Shown piece by piece: positions 35,145 to 43,609 of a stretch of DNA of 64,000 nucleotides. Source of the DNA: CAVRXQ01 sp963849105 (lineage in GTDB: Bacteria > Actinomycetota > Acidimicrobiia > Acidimicrobiales > Bog-793); assembly GCA_963849105.1 (NCBI GenBank), contig CAWKGD010000001.1, positions 199,303-263,302 on the forward strand, in the 5' to 3' direction. Below the pieces are notes generated by a model, which worked only from the letters and a program-made list of their open reading frames with translations, did not search any database and was not told the origin of the DNA. Positions within the stretch are counted from its first letter, which is position 1; every line of letters starts with the position of its first letter. The position numbers and the translations under genes were made by a program.

Positions 35145-37809
35145 TGTCGAGCGCGATGAGGGCGAGCACCATCGCGACGCCCGCGGCGGCGAGGGCGATG
35201 CCGATGGAGAGCCCCGGCGGGTCGTAGCGGTACGTCACGACCGACGTGCCCTTTGGAACATGGATCGCCTGAACGATCCCGTCGCGCATCGGCGCGACAG
35301 TCGTTTGCCGTCCGTCGTGGTTGATCGTCGCGGTCCAACCGGGCAGCGCCGCCACGTCGCGCACCAGCAACATTTTCTGTGGCGAGGTCACCGACACGGA
35401 CTCGGTCGGTGTCCACGGTGACGACGAAAGGACGCGGGCGACAAGACGAACGGGTCGGCCGTCGGCTGACGATTCGGCGGTGAATGGTGCCTTTGCATCG
35501 GCATCGCGGAAGACGAAGTACGGACCGATTCGACCGGCCACCACCCAGTGCGGAGGCGCCACTGAGGCCGAGAGCGGGCCGTCGAGGCCGAAAGTTCGCC
35601 CCTTTGCTGTCGTCACCGTTGCATCGATCGAGGTCACGCCTCGGGGTGCGGCGGGGAATTCGATCCCGATCGCGCGCACTTCGCGAGACCACACCGCCTG
35701 CTCACCACACGATGCGCGCGCGAAGCGCATCGCGCCTTCAGTCGTCGCGCCGACGAGGTGCACGCGCGACTCGAATGCCGCGATCGATCGCAACGGCGTG
35801 TAGCCGTAGCCGACACAGATCGAGTGCACGTCGACGTACTCGGCGAAGTAGCGCGTCGTCTCGCCGGACGATCGGACACGGACCTGGTCGCCTCCGGGTC
35901 GGTCCGGGTCACTTTCGAAAGAGGATGGCCGCACGAGCAGCGCGCGGACGTCGAGGCTGTCGAAGACGCTCGTCGCGAAGGCGGACGGCAACGCCGTGTC
36001 CTGGTCGTGCGTTCCGGTCGCCGCCGCGTACGGACCCCACGTGAGCGAGCCGTAACCCTGCGCGCTCGGGATCTTGTAAACGACGTTGAGGTTCGGCGCG
36101 CCGAGGTCGTCGAGGACGAATCCTCCGCGGCGCCCGTGATCGACGACGACGAATCTGCCGTTCGCGCCGACGAGCCGGGCGAGCGCGACTTCGTAGCGGT
36201 TCGGGCGACCGAGATCCTTGGAGCGGATCGGCGCGAGTGAGGTCTGGTTGACGCTGAAGAACAAGAGGTCGAGTGAGACGGTGACGATGAGCACCACCGA
36301 CCGCCTCCGACGTGGAAGGCACGGACCGACGACGAAGACGATGCCGACGAAGAGCGCGAGGGCGCACGAGACGCCGAGGTACGGCGCGACGCGCCAGACC
36401 GTCCAATGACCGACGTCGCGTCCGGCGACCGACCGCGCGAACGCTGGGCCGCCGACTGTTGCCGCGATCGCCAGCGCGAAGACGACGAGCGACGGCACGA
36501 CGACGCTCCATTTTTCGAGCGTCCGCCGCAGCATCGACCGGACCGCATTCAGCTTCCTCGGCAGCGCCGAGCCGGGATCGAGGAACTCGGCCGAGAAGAA
36601 TCCGCCGAGCACGGCGAACGACACCGCCGGCAAGACGAGCGCCCGGCTCGGCAGCCGGCTCTCTCCGACGACCGGTAGGTGGCGGAGCAGGTGGGGGAGG
36701 AACGTCGCCGGACCGACCGCGACGAAAAGGCCGATCGCGCCGATGAGGTACCAGACGCGAATGCGAGAGGCGCTCGGCGAGTGAAGAAGGAACAGCAGCG
36801 CGACGGCGCCGACGAGCGCGACCAAGCCCGGGTACACGTCGATCTCTGCGAGGTTGGCACCACCGACGTAGTGGCGAAGACCGATGAGCCCGCCGCCTAA
36901 CAGATGGGGGAGTGCAACCAAGGAGAGCTCGGCTGGACGCACCGATCCCTGAATGAGATACGCGAACGGGACCGACGCGCGTTGCGATACGGCGACGAAG
37001 CCATCGGAGGGGATCACCTGGATCGAGGCGATGAGCCCTCCGACGATCGTGCCGAGCACGATCAATGCCGTCGCGCGCAGGCGTCGGGTGCTCGAGACGA
37101 CGGCCGAGATCGCAAAGACGCCCGCGCCGAGCGCGGCATAGAACTCGGACTCCGGATTGCCGGAAAGACCGGTTGCCGCGACGGCGAGACCGAGGAACGC
37201 CGTCCAGCCAAGAAGATGTCGGCTTGGGCCGCGCCCGATGCGCTGCAACGCGACGAGAACCCAGGCGAGGCTCGCCGCCGTCTGCACGACGTCGAGATGG
37301 ATTGCCTGCGACGAGACGTACCCGCCGAGCCCGTAGAGCGCGCCGCCGATCCCGGCCGGAAGCGGCTCGAGACCCTCGCAGCGCAAAAAGCAGTACAGGC
37401 CGACCGATGCGCCGCCGAACGCGATCACCTCGACTCCGACCCAGGCGACGATGCCGGGCAAGATCGCGAAAAGAGCGATGTCGGGGAACGCGACCGTCGC
37501 GTTCGCCGAAGCGAGCAGGGGTGTGCCGCTCCAGCCGAAGGGGTTATAGATCGGCAAATGGCCGTGGGCGAGGATCTCTCCGGCGAGCACCCGCAGCGGG
37601 TAGTTCTGGATGACGTTGTCGCCCGTGAGCAGGGGGTATCCGGCCGCCGCCGGGATCGCGAAGACGACGAGCGGGATCCCGATCAACAAACCGAGCGCGA
37701 CGAGATCGCTACGCCGACGACTCCAGAAGGTCACGTCGGCCGGGGCGCCGACTCGGTGTGCGAGACGCCATCGTGCGTGCACGCGCCGGTTGGGACGAGG
37801 GGCTCCCAC
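35068..37809 (-). CDS. large YfhO-like multi-pass membrane protein
   Basis: About 913 residues with a GT-C-like layout: a dozen or so helices in the N-terminal 520 residues, a large extracytoplasmic domain (about 525-880), and a final helix (LSIGIALAAAGVAMVLALIA). The opening YPLLTGDNVIQNYPLR and HLPIYNPFGWSGTPLLAS, with aspartate and Asn/Pro motifs in the first outside loop, resembles YfhO-family proteins implicated in glycosylating envelope polymers. The start is uncertain: GTG 37809 is used, while TTG 37881 is a longer option. It is divergent from the MptB-like mannosyltransferase, suggesting shared envelope-glycan work. Function is inferred from the family. Confidence 0.75.
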   Translation of the reverse strand: MGAPRPNRRVHARWRLAHRVGAPADVTFWSRRRSDLVALGLLIGIPLVVFAIPAAAGYPLLTGDNVIQNYPLRVLAGEILAHGHLPIYNPFGWSGTPLLASANATVAFPDIALFAILPGIVAWVGVEVIAFGGASVGLYCFLRCEGLEPLPAGIGGALYGLGGYVSSQAIHLDVVQTAASLAWVLVALQRIGRGPSRHLLGWTAFLGLAVAATGLSGNPESEFYAALGAGVFAISAVVSSTRRLRATALIVLGTIVGGLIASIQVIPSDGFVAVSQRASVPFAYLIQGSVRPAELSLVALPHLLGGGLIGLRHYVGGANLAEIDVYPGLVALVGAVALLFLLHSPSASRIRVWYLIGAIGLFVAVGPATFLPHLLRHLPVVGESRLPSRALVLPAVSFAVLGGFFSAEFLDPGSALPRKLNAVRSMLRRTLEKWSVVVPSLVVFALAIAATVGGPAFARSVAGRDVGHWTVWRVAPYLGVSCALALFVGIVFVVGPCLPRRRRSVVLIVTVSLDLLFFSVNQTSLAPIRSKDLGRPNRYEVALARLVGANGRFVVVDHGRRGGFVLDDLGAPNLNVVYKIPSAQGYGSLTWGPYAAATGTHDQDTALPSAFATSVFDSLDVRALLVRPSSFESDPDRPGGDQVRVRSSGETTRYFAEYVDVHSICVGYGYTPLRSIAAFESRVHLVGATTEGAMRFARASCGEQAVWSREVRAIGIEFPAAPRGVTSIDATVTTAKGRTFGLDGPLSASVAPPHWVVAGRIGPYFVFRDADAKAPFTAESSADGRPVRLVARVLSSSPWTPTESVSVTSPQKMLLVRDVAALPGWTATINHDGRQTTVAPMRDGIVQAIHVPKGTSVVTYRYDPPGLSIGIALAAAGVAMVLALIALDINRRTGAIQRRSTPRSTRPFLPWKK

Positions 37810-37898
37810 GGCGGGGACGGTACCGAAGGTCCGGCCGCCACAGCGGGACCGTGTCGTGATGCCCGAAACTCCCAATGCCAATTCTCAGGTGGGCTCGG

Positions 37899-37904
37899 TA
37901 GGAT
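37899..37904 (+). promoter_or_regulatory. candidate -10 element for a leaderless mannosyltransferase message
   Basis: TAGGAT lies seven bases before the GTG start at 37912, so transcription would begin at the start codon. No convincing -35 hexamer is seen. The same spacing appears at several other starts in this window. Confidence 0.35.
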
Positions 37905-37911
37905 CACGCCC

Positions 37912-39630
37912 GTGTCGACCGGAGGTCTCGACCTAGGGGCCGAGGTTCGGCCCGACACAGACGGCCGGGTCGAACCTCCACTTCCCTCGAATCCTCTCCT
38001 CGCGCTCGCCGAGCGCATCTTCGTTCTTGACTACTCCTATGACTGGGGTTGGCTGAACGCGATTCGCGCGCACGCGCGGGCGTGGTTCGCACGCTGGCGT
38101 CGACCGGAAGGCGTTACCGAGCCGTACGTGCGCGGTGTGACGAAGGTCGGTGGTGCGCTGTGGCGCGCGGCGGCGATGGGTTTCATTGCTTCGGTCGCGA
38201 TCTTCTTCGGAGCGACCCAACGCGACTCTCCGTTCACGTCGAAGCTCCCCGGCGCGTGGTTCTTCGGCATTCCGCCGCAGCCGGCGATCGCCGGGTACCA
38301 CGCGCCGCCTGGTCAGACGCTCTTCCTCGGAGTCATCGCCGTCTACGGCGGCGTCTTTTTGATGATCGGAGCCTGGTACGACGTCGTGAAGTTCGTCTCG
38401 TCGCACCGCGGCTTCCCCGTCGCGCGACTCATTCCGGTGTTCGCCACCTGGGTACTTCCGATGCTTTTTGTGGCTCCACTTTTCAGCAAGGACGTCTACG
38501 CGTACGCCGCTCAGGGCGAAATGATGAGCCACGGCATCAACCCCTACCTGTACGGGACGAACGTCCTCGGCGCGACGCCGTTCTCGCGTCTCGCCGACCC
38601 GTTGTGGGGCTACGTGACCTCGCCCTATGGTCCGATGTTCCTCGCGATCGACGGTTGGATCGTGACGTTGTCGAGCCACGATCTCCTCGTCTCGGTCGTC
38701 GGTCTGCGGCTGCTCGAGCTGTTCGGCGTCGTGATCGGCGCGGCAGCGATCCCGACGATCGCGCGATCCTTCGGCCGCGACGAGGCGACCGCCTTCGCGC
38801 TCGCAGTATTGAACCCGCTGATCATCTTGAACTTGATCGCCGGGGCGCACAACGACGCGCTGATGATCGGACTCCTCGTTGTCGGCTACGCGCTCGCGCG
38901 CCGAGGTCATCCGGTCTGGGGGATCATTGTCTGCGGTTTCGCCTCGTCCGTGAAGGTGCCGGCGATCATCGGCGCGCTGTATATCGGCTGGGATTGGCTC
39001 GGTCAGGGCCGCAGCGTCCGCGAGCGGATCCGACCAACCGTGACCGCGCTGATCCTCGCGGTCGCGACGATGGCGGCGCTCTCCGAAGCGGTCGGGCTCG
39101 GCTGGGGCTGGATCTCCGGGCTCTCGAACCCCGACGCCGTGCGCTCGTGGCTCGACCCGGCGACGGGGATCGGCTTGGCGTTGGGCCGCATCGTCCATGC
39201 CGTCGGCCTCGGAGGTCACACGCACGTGTTGCTCACGGTGGCACGGGGAACCGCTTTGGTGTTGGCGTTCGCCGTGGCGCTGCGGCTTCTTTTGCGCTCA
39301 GACAGGATCGGGCCGCTTCGCGCGATGGGCTGGAGCCTGATCGCCTTCGTGGTCCTCGGCCCGGTGGTACAGCCGTGGTACGCCTCGTGGGGATTCGTCT
39401 TCTTGGCGCTCGTCGTCGAAGGACAAGCGCGTCGCCTGCTGATCGGATTCTCGGCGGTCGGCAGCTTCCTCGGACTGCCGGGCGGACGCGTCCTGCTGCA
39501 CGAGCTATCGATCGCGAACCCTGCCCTGATCGCCGGTGCAGCGCTCGTGCTGGCGTTGATCGCGGTCGCGTACCTGTATCCGAAGTTCCGCCACGCGTTC
39601 CCACGCAAAGAGCTCGCCAATACGGGCTGA
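37912..39630 (+). CDS. MptB-like polyprenol-phosphomannose-dependent mannosyltransferase
   Basis: GT-C glycosyltransferase of 572 residues with about 12 helices. The first large outside loop holds the family motif LFSKDVYAYAAQGEMMSHGI followed by NPY, with the acidic residue (Asp of KDVY) proposed to bind the polyprenol sugar donor. MptA/MptB enzymes add alpha-1,6-mannose from polyprenyl-phosphomannose to the core of lipomannan in Mycobacterium and Corynebacterium. Start GTG 37912; the frame is open much further upstream, but that part is antisense to the divergent gene. Whether mannose is the sugar is inferred from the family. Confidence 0.82.
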   Translation: MSTGGLDLGAEVRPDTDGRVEPPLPSNPLLALAERIFVLDYSYDWGWLNAIRAHARAWFARWRRPEGVTEPYVRGVTKVGGALWRAAAMGFIASVAIFFGATQRDSPFTSKLPGAWFFGIPPQPAIAGYHAPPGQTLFLGVIAVYGGVFLMIGAWYDVVKFVSSHRGFPVARLIPVFATWVLPMLFVAPLFSKDVYAYAAQGEMMSHGINPYLYGTNVLGATPFSRLADPLWGYVTSPYGPMFLAIDGWIVTLSSHDLLVSVVGLRLLELFGVVIGAAAIPTIARSFGRDEATAFALAVLNPLIILNLIAGAHNDALMIGLLVVGYALARRGHPVWGIIVCGFASSVKVPAIIGALYIGWDWLGQGRSVRERIRPTVTALILAVATMAALSEAVGLGWGWISGLSNPDAVRSWLDPATGIGLALGRIVHAVGLGGHTHVLLTVARGTALVLAFAVALRLLLRSDRIGPLRAMGWSLIAFVVLGPVVQPWYASWGFVFLALVVEGQARRLLIGFSAVGSFLGLPGGRVLLHELSIANPALIAGAALVLALIAVAYLYPKFRHAFPRKELANTG

Positions 39631-39638
39631 ACGCCTAC

Positions 39639-39699
39639 GACCCCGAGTCGCGCGACGACGGGGTCGGGCAGTTGAGTTGGAGCGGAGCGACTCGGGGTC
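39639..39699. terminator. 13-bp inverted repeat between convergent genes
   Basis: GACCCCGAGTCGC (39639-39651) and its perfect reverse complement GCGACTCGGGGTC (39687-39699) are separated by 35 bases, then TTCCG. It sits between the 3' ends of the mannosyltransferase and GNAT genes and can serve both strands. The large loop and the lack of a T tract make it a G+C-rich, non-canonical terminator. Confidence 0.55.
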
Positions 39700-39721
39700 T
39701 TCCGTGACCGGCGGCGTGTCG

Positions 39722-40207
39722 TCAGAGCAGCACTTGCATCAGGCAGACGTCGAGCCAGCGGCCGAACTTCCTGCCGATCTCGCGCTCGATACCGATCACT
39801 TCGAAACCGCACGCGCGGTGCACCGCGATCGACGCCGCATGATCGCCGACGATGCGGGCGATCAGCGAATGAAATCCGTGCAGCCGGGCCTGGTCGACGA
39901 GAGCCGAGAGCAGCTCCTTGCCGACGCCTTCGCCGCGATGGGACGGCGCGACGTAGATCGAGTCCTCCGCCGTCGTCGAGTAGCCGGGCCGGGTGCGGTA
40001 CGGGGAAAGGGAGGCGAAACCGACGACATCGCCCTCGATCTCCGCGACCAGTAGCGCGTAAACGCCAGAGTGCTCCGACATCCAAGCGCGTTGCTCTTCG
40101 GGGCTGCGCTCGACGAGGTCGAAGGTGACCATCGAGCCCGTGACCTCGGCGTTGTAGATGGAACGGATCGCTTCGGCGTCCTCGGGGCACGCGACGCGGA
40201 TCTCCAA
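39722..40207 (-). CDS. GNAT N-acetyltransferase, phosphinothricin-acetyltransferase type
   Basis: 161 residues of the Pat/MddA branch of GNAT enzymes, which acetylate amino groups of small molecules such as methionine sulfoximine or phosphinothricin. Family blocks: AEVTGSMVTFDLVERSPEEQ, the acetyl-CoA loop APSHRGEGVGKELL, ARIVGDHAASIAVHRACGFE and GRWLDVCLMQ. Full length. No antibiotic cluster is nearby, so a housekeeping detoxification role is likelier than antibiotic self-protection. Confidence 0.9.
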   Translation of the reverse strand: MEIRVACPEDAEAIRSIYNAEVTGSMVTFDLVERSPEEQRAWMSEHSGVYALLVAEIEGDVVGFASLSPYRTRPGYSTTAEDSIYVAPSHRGEGVGKELLSALVDQARLHGFHSLIARIVGDHAASIAVHRACGFEVIGIEREIGRKFGRWLDVCLMQVLL

Positions 40208-40285
40208 CTCGCCCTCTCCTTCCTCCCGGCCAAACGAACGCGGGCAGGTATCATCGCCGCGTCGAGAGGCGATCTCGGCCGCACC

Positions 40286-40358
40286 GCCCCCTTAGCTCAG
40301 TCGGCAGAGCACAGCCATGGTAAGGCTGGTGTCGTCGGTTCGATTCCGACAGGGGGCT
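40286..40358 (+). tRNA. tRNA-Thr (anticodon GGT)
   Basis: 73 nt. Acceptor GCCCCCT pairs with AGGGGGC; D arm GCTC/GAGC; anticodon stem CAGCC/GGCTG with GGT at 40319-40321; T arm GTCGG-TTCGATT-CCGAC; discriminator T. CCA is not encoded. Confidence 0.97.
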
Positions 40359-40388
40359 CTTCGCTGCTGGCATAGCTGCGTCACACGC

Positions 40389-40409
40389 GCGATGCGAACG
40401 TGGCATCGC
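40389..40409 (+). terminator. hairpin downstream of tRNA-Thr
   Basis: GCGATGC, 7-base loop, GCATCGC: a perfect 7-bp stem 30 bases past the tRNA, without a T tract. Possible terminator or processing end. Confidence 0.35.
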
Positions 40410-40604
40410 ATCGACGCTGATCACATTTCCTCACACCGCTCTAATCGTTCGCGCATCTCATCGTCGCATCCACGTGTTAGTGGTGGTGAAGCTGTTCGCA
40501 CATGTGATCCGGCAAGCCGAACGCCGGATCGAAAGTCGTCAAGTCCCAATCTCCCGGTCAATTCGGTGCGGCCGTATGGAACAAGAGTTGAAGGAGGTCG
40601 ATCA

Positions 40605-41705
40605 ATGACGTTGAATGCAATCCTTCGCAGTGCTCGCGGCCCGGGCCTCGTCATGCGTGCGGTGCTCGGCGCGACGCTTGCACTTGCAGGGGTCGCAGTG
40701 CTCGTGGCGCCGAGCGCGTCAGCTGCGGAGCACGGTGCGCGCACACATATCGCGTCGGCGGCGCGTTTTCACGTGATCGGAATTGTCTCGGCTGTGAACG
40801 CCGACAGCGTGAATCTGTTCGTCGAGCGCGGCATGGTCGCAGGGCGTTCGGCGAGCCATGACCAAGTGACCGTCCACTTCGGCCACGCTCACATTCGCGA
40901 GCTCGCCGCACGAAACGGACAGTCCCGCCGCGGCGATCAGACCTTTGCGGTCGGAGAGGTGGCGCACTTTTCCGGCGCCGTCTTGACCGAGGGTTCGTCC
41001 AACGCTCTCTTGGCCCAATCCGGAACGGTCACGCCGACACCGGTGACCGCGCTCGTCGGGACCGTGTACGAGACCGGTGGCTCGCTCGTCATCGTCGACC
41101 GCTCCGTCTTCGGCCGCTATGACCAGGTGAACGCCTTCGTCGAACCGGTCGTCGTCGACGATAGCAACGCGACGGTCACCCTCGACGGATCTGCAGCGAC
41201 CGCCACACAGATCGCGGCCGGTCAGACGGTCATCGTGCTCGGGACGAACGAGGACGAAACGATTCTCGCCGCGTCGATCTACGCGTTCTCGACGCCGCCC
41301 ACGATCGCGACGGGAATCTTGCAAACCGTTTCGGGGACCACCCTCGCGATCGCGCAGTTCGGAGGACACTTCGGTCCGTGGTCGCCAAGCGGCAGCAACA
41401 ACGACTCATTGTCGACAGGTCCGTCACTCGTCGATGCTTCGTCGGCGACGATCGTGTTGAACGGAGTGTCCGGCTCGTCGGTCTCGGACCTCGCACCCGG
41501 TGATGCCATCGTCGCTGTGGGCCCTTCGGGGAGCACCCCGCTCGCCGCGACCGCAGTTTTCGCGTTCAATCAGCTCGACGTGACACCGATCTTCTTCTTC
41601 CGACACCACGGGCAGTTCCACGGGGACCCGGGAGGTCCAGGTTGGTCCGGCCAGCAATCCGGGGGTGGCGATGCCGGTGGGAGCGGGCAAGGTTCCGGCG
41701 GTTAA
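40605..41705 (+). CDS. secreted protein with three beta-rich repeats (DUF5666-like), unknown function
   Basis: 366 residues. Signal peptide at 1-41: basic start, hydrophobic core VLGATLALAGVAVLVAPSAS and a likely AxA cleavage (ASA-A). Then three tandem units of about 80-100 residues, each with a GIV/GTV/GIL strand, a V-T-V-x-F/L strand and an A-x-G-x-x-I/V-x-V turn (for example AGQTVIVLGTNEDETILAASIYAF, shown in part: AGQTVIVLG and PGDAIVAVG). The C-terminus is a flexible Gly/Ser/Gln-rich tail. AAGGAGG at 40591-40597 fixes the start. A strong hairpin ends the unit. It is likely extracellular or wall-bound; no enzyme motif is seen. Confidence 0.8.
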   Translation: MTLNAILRSARGPGLVMRAVLGATLALAGVAVLVAPSASAAEHGARTHIASAARFHVIGIVSAVNADSVNLFVERGMVAGRSASHDQVTVHFGHAHIRELAARNGQSRRGDQTFAVGEVAHFSGAVLTEGSSNALLAQSGTVTPTPVTALVGTVYETGGSLVIVDRSVFGRYDQVNAFVEPVVVDDSNATVTLDGSAATATQIAAGQTVIVLGTNEDETILAASIYAFSTPPTIATGILQTVSGTTLAIAQFGGHFGPWSPSGSNNDSLSTGPSLVDASSATIVLNGVSGSSVSDLAPGDAIVAVGPSGSTPLAATAVFAFNQLDVTPIFFFRHHGQFHGDPGGPGWSGQQSGGGDAGGSGQGSGG

Positions 41706-41761
41706 CGGAAACCGAGAACACAGAGGCCCGAGTCGCGCTCGAGCCGCCCGGAAGCAGCGGA

Positions 41762-41792
41762 CGCAGGGGCGAGCGAAGTCCTCGCCCCTGCG
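41762..41792 (+). terminator. strong hairpin terminator of the secreted-protein gene
   Basis: CGCAGGGGCGAG, 7-base loop CGAAGTC, CTCGCCCCTGCG: a perfect 12-bp G+C-rich stem 57 bases past the stop. No T tract follows (GGTCGTC), as is common in Actinobacteria. Confidence 0.7.
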
Positions 41793-41934
41793 GGTCGTCT
41801 AGCCGAGATCGAACGCTGCGCGACTTGAAAACGGGACGCGCCGAACCTCGATGACCGGTCGGCACGGAACGATCCCGTCGAGCCGACTGCTTCAAACGCC
41901 GACGCGGAGTCGTCGGGTAACCTCGTACGCACAA

Positions 41935-42011
41935 GGCGGCGTAGCTCAGTTGGTTAGAGCACACGGCTCATAATCGTGGGGTCGCCGGTTCGAGTCCGGC
42001 CGCCGCTACCA
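41935..42011 (+). tRNA. tRNA-Met, elongator type (anticodon CAT)
   Basis: 77 nt including an encoded CCA. Acceptor GGCGGCG pairs with CGCCGCT (first pair G-U); anticodon stem CACGG/TCGTG with CAT at 41969-41971; T arm GCCGG-TTCGAGT-CCGGC. The 1-72 pair and anticodon stem lack initiator features, so it is elongator Met; tRNA-Ile(CAT) read with lysidine cannot be fully excluded. It directly precedes rpmG, a common actinobacterial order. TAACCT at 41918-41923 may be its -10. Confidence 0.93.
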
Positions 42012-42068
42012 GCCGCGCCGGCAGCAGCGGCGGCGAAGGCCGTGATGAGGATTTGACGAGGAAGCGAA

Positions 42069-42233
42069 ATGGCAAAGAACGAGAAGCGGGTCAAGGTCAC
42101 CCTCGAGTGCGAGGTGTGCAAGCGCCGCAACTACATCACGACGAAGAACAAGCAGAACGACCGCGAGCGCATCGAGATGCGCAAGTACTGCAGCTTCGAT
42201 CGTCGCCACACTCTCCACAAGGAGACCCGGTAA
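42069..42233 (+). CDS. rpmG: 50S ribosomal protein L33, three-cysteine variant
   Basis: 54-residue large-subunit protein. Sequence blocks KRVKVTLECEVCKRRNYIT and RIEMRKYCSFDRRHTLHKET are clearly L33. Zinc-type L33 has two Cys-x2-Cys pairs; here C14 and C17 are intact, but the second pair is C41 with Asp at 44, so the zinc ribbon is incomplete. GAGGAAG lies eight bases before ATG 42069. Follows tRNA-Met by 57 bp. Confidence 0.95.
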   Translation: MAKNEKRVKVTLECEVCKRRNYITTKNKQNDRERIEMRKYCSFDRRHTLHKETR

Positions 42234-42253
42234 TCCAGCCGGTACCGGTTCGG

Positions 42254-42910
42254 GTGCGCCCGCGCCAGAATTCGGCTACCCCGGAACCCCTCCGAGATCT
42301 CGTCGGGCGGGCGCGTCTCGGCGACGTCGGCGCGTTCAGCACGATCGTCGAGCGAACCTCGGTCGAGGTGCACGCGCTCGCCGTCCGCCTGACCGGAAAT
42401 GAGGACGACGCGTGTGACGTCGTCCAGGAGGCTTACCTGCGAGCCTTTCGGTCAATTGCGCGCTTTCGGGGCGACGCCTCGGTGACGACGTGGCTGTACC
42501 GGATCGTCGCCAACTGCTCGGCGAGCCACCATCGCAAGTCGAAGCGCCGACGGGAGACCGCGCTGAGCACCCCGCTCTCCGAGGCGTTTGCGTCGGCAGA
42601 CGAGCTGGAGGCGGGGAGCGACGGCCTCATCCTGCGCGTCGACGAGCGCACCCGATTGTTGGAGGCACTCGACCAACTGTCACCCGCGTTGCGCGCGCCG
42701 GTCGTCCTGCACGACGTGTATGGATTTGCTCATGCAGATATCGGGAAGAGTCTCGGAATCTCAAGATCGGCCGCGAAAGTGCGTCTCCACCGCGCGCGCC
42801 GGCAACTGAAAGACGCACTCTGCGAGGCCTCGGACGCGAAAAACCGCGCCCGCGAAACCGTCGGTAAGAAGCGGCGATCGCGAGGAGACGAACATGCGAT
42901 CGCCAGCTGA
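42254..42910 (+). CDS. ECF-type RNA polymerase sigma factor
   Basis: Sigma-70 family extracytoplasmic-function factor of 218 residues. Region 2: AFSTIVERTSVEVHALAVRL, then DACDVVQEAYLRAFRSIARF (2.2) and TWLYRIVANCSASHHRK (2.3/2.4). Region 4: ALDQLSPALRAPVVLHDVYG and the HTH ADIGKSLGISRSAAKVRLHRARRQL (quoted in part). The start is uncertain; GTG 42254 leaves a normal lead, and the frame is open further back through rpmG. The anti-sigma gene overlaps its end by 17 bp. Target promoters are not identifiable here; the nearby secreted protein is one speculative candidate. Confidence 0.92.
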   Translation: MRPRQNSATPEPLRDLVGRARLGDVGAFSTIVERTSVEVHALAVRLTGNEDDACDVVQEAYLRAFRSIARFRGDASVTTWLYRIVANCSASHHRKSKRRRETALSTPLSEAFASADELEAGSDGLILRVDERTRLLEALDQLSPALRAPVVLHDVYGFAHADIGKSLGISRSAAKVRLHRARRQLKDALCEASDAKNRARETVGKKRRSRGDEHAIAS

Positions 42911-43301
42911 GCGACTGCGCCGACGGCAGGTCGAACCCTCCTTGCTCGACTGCGCGCAGGTCGCCCGCGAGATCGAGAGCCAACTCGACGCTGGCGGCGA
43001 GCCGCGCGCCGAACTCGTCGCGCACATCGAGCGGTGCCTGCGATGCCAAGCCGAGCTCGCAAGGCACCGAAGATTGCTGCGCTTGCTCGCCCAATGGCGC
43101 GACGAAATGGTTCCGCTTCCCGAGGGTCTGCTCGCCGGCGTACTGGCGGCGGTCGGCGAAGCGGCGGAACGACAGGCGATTCGCGCCGCGCTCGGTCGAC
43201 ACCCTGTCGCGTACGCAGGCGGCGTCGGCGCGGCGCTCGCCGTTCTCGTCGTCATCGTCGGGGTGTCCAGGAAAAGGTTTGTTCGCGAGCGCCACGCATA
43301 G
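42894..43301 (+). CDS. zinc-finger anti-sigma factor, membrane-anchored
   Basis: 135 residues. The N-terminal zinc-binding anti-sigma domain has the H-x3-C-x2-C motif at HIERCLRC (about residues 43-50), preceded by the conserved helix CAQVAREIESQLDAGGEP. A single transmembrane segment lies at about 104-124 (VAYAGGVGAALAVLVVIVGV), then a short basic end. The layout predicts a cytoplasmic domain that holds the partner sigma factor at the membrane until a signal. There is almost no outside domain, so sensing would occur inside or within the membrane. Translationally coupled to the sigma gene. Confidence 0.87.
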   Translation: MRSPAERLRRRQVEPSLLDCAQVAREIESQLDAGGEPRAELVAHIERCLRCQAELARHRRLLRLLAQWRDEMVPLPEGLLAGVLAAVGEAAERQAIRAALGRHPVAYAGGVGAALAVLVVIVGVSRKRFVRERHA

Positions 43302-43509
43302 ATGTGCTGAGCCATAACGACTCCTTCGACAACGTGGCGATCGGCTGAGTTTTCAAGCGCGGAGGAACGACACCGCTTCGATCCTCGAGTGCCGTCGGCG
43401 GTTGAATCCGCCGGCGTGCCGCCCGGGGATCGCGTCGACGCTGGTGCTAGCGTTGGGAGCCCGAGGCGGAGCGGACTTGACGCGCCCGCCGAATGAGCGC
43501 GTCTCCCCT

Positions 43510-43582
43510 AGGGCAGTAGCTCAATTGGCAGAGCTCCGGTCTCCAAAACCGGCGGTTGGGGGTTCGAGTCCCTCCTGCCCTG
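43510..43582 (+). tRNA. tRNA-Trp (anticodon CCA)
   Basis: 73 nt. Acceptor AGGGCAG pairs with CTGCCCT; anticodon stem CCGGT/ACCGG with CCA at 43543-43545; T loop TTCGAGT; discriminator G, as required for Trp. The CCA tail is not encoded. It stands directly before secE, as in many Actinobacteria. Confidence 0.97.
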
Positions 43583-43609
43583 CTTGGGCGCGCGAACAAA
43601 GGACGTGAC

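Noticed and set aside
41935..42011. Initiator tRNA-fMet
   Set aside because: The first acceptor pair and the anticodon stem lack the initiator features (unpaired 1-72 and three G-C pairs), so elongator Met is preferred.
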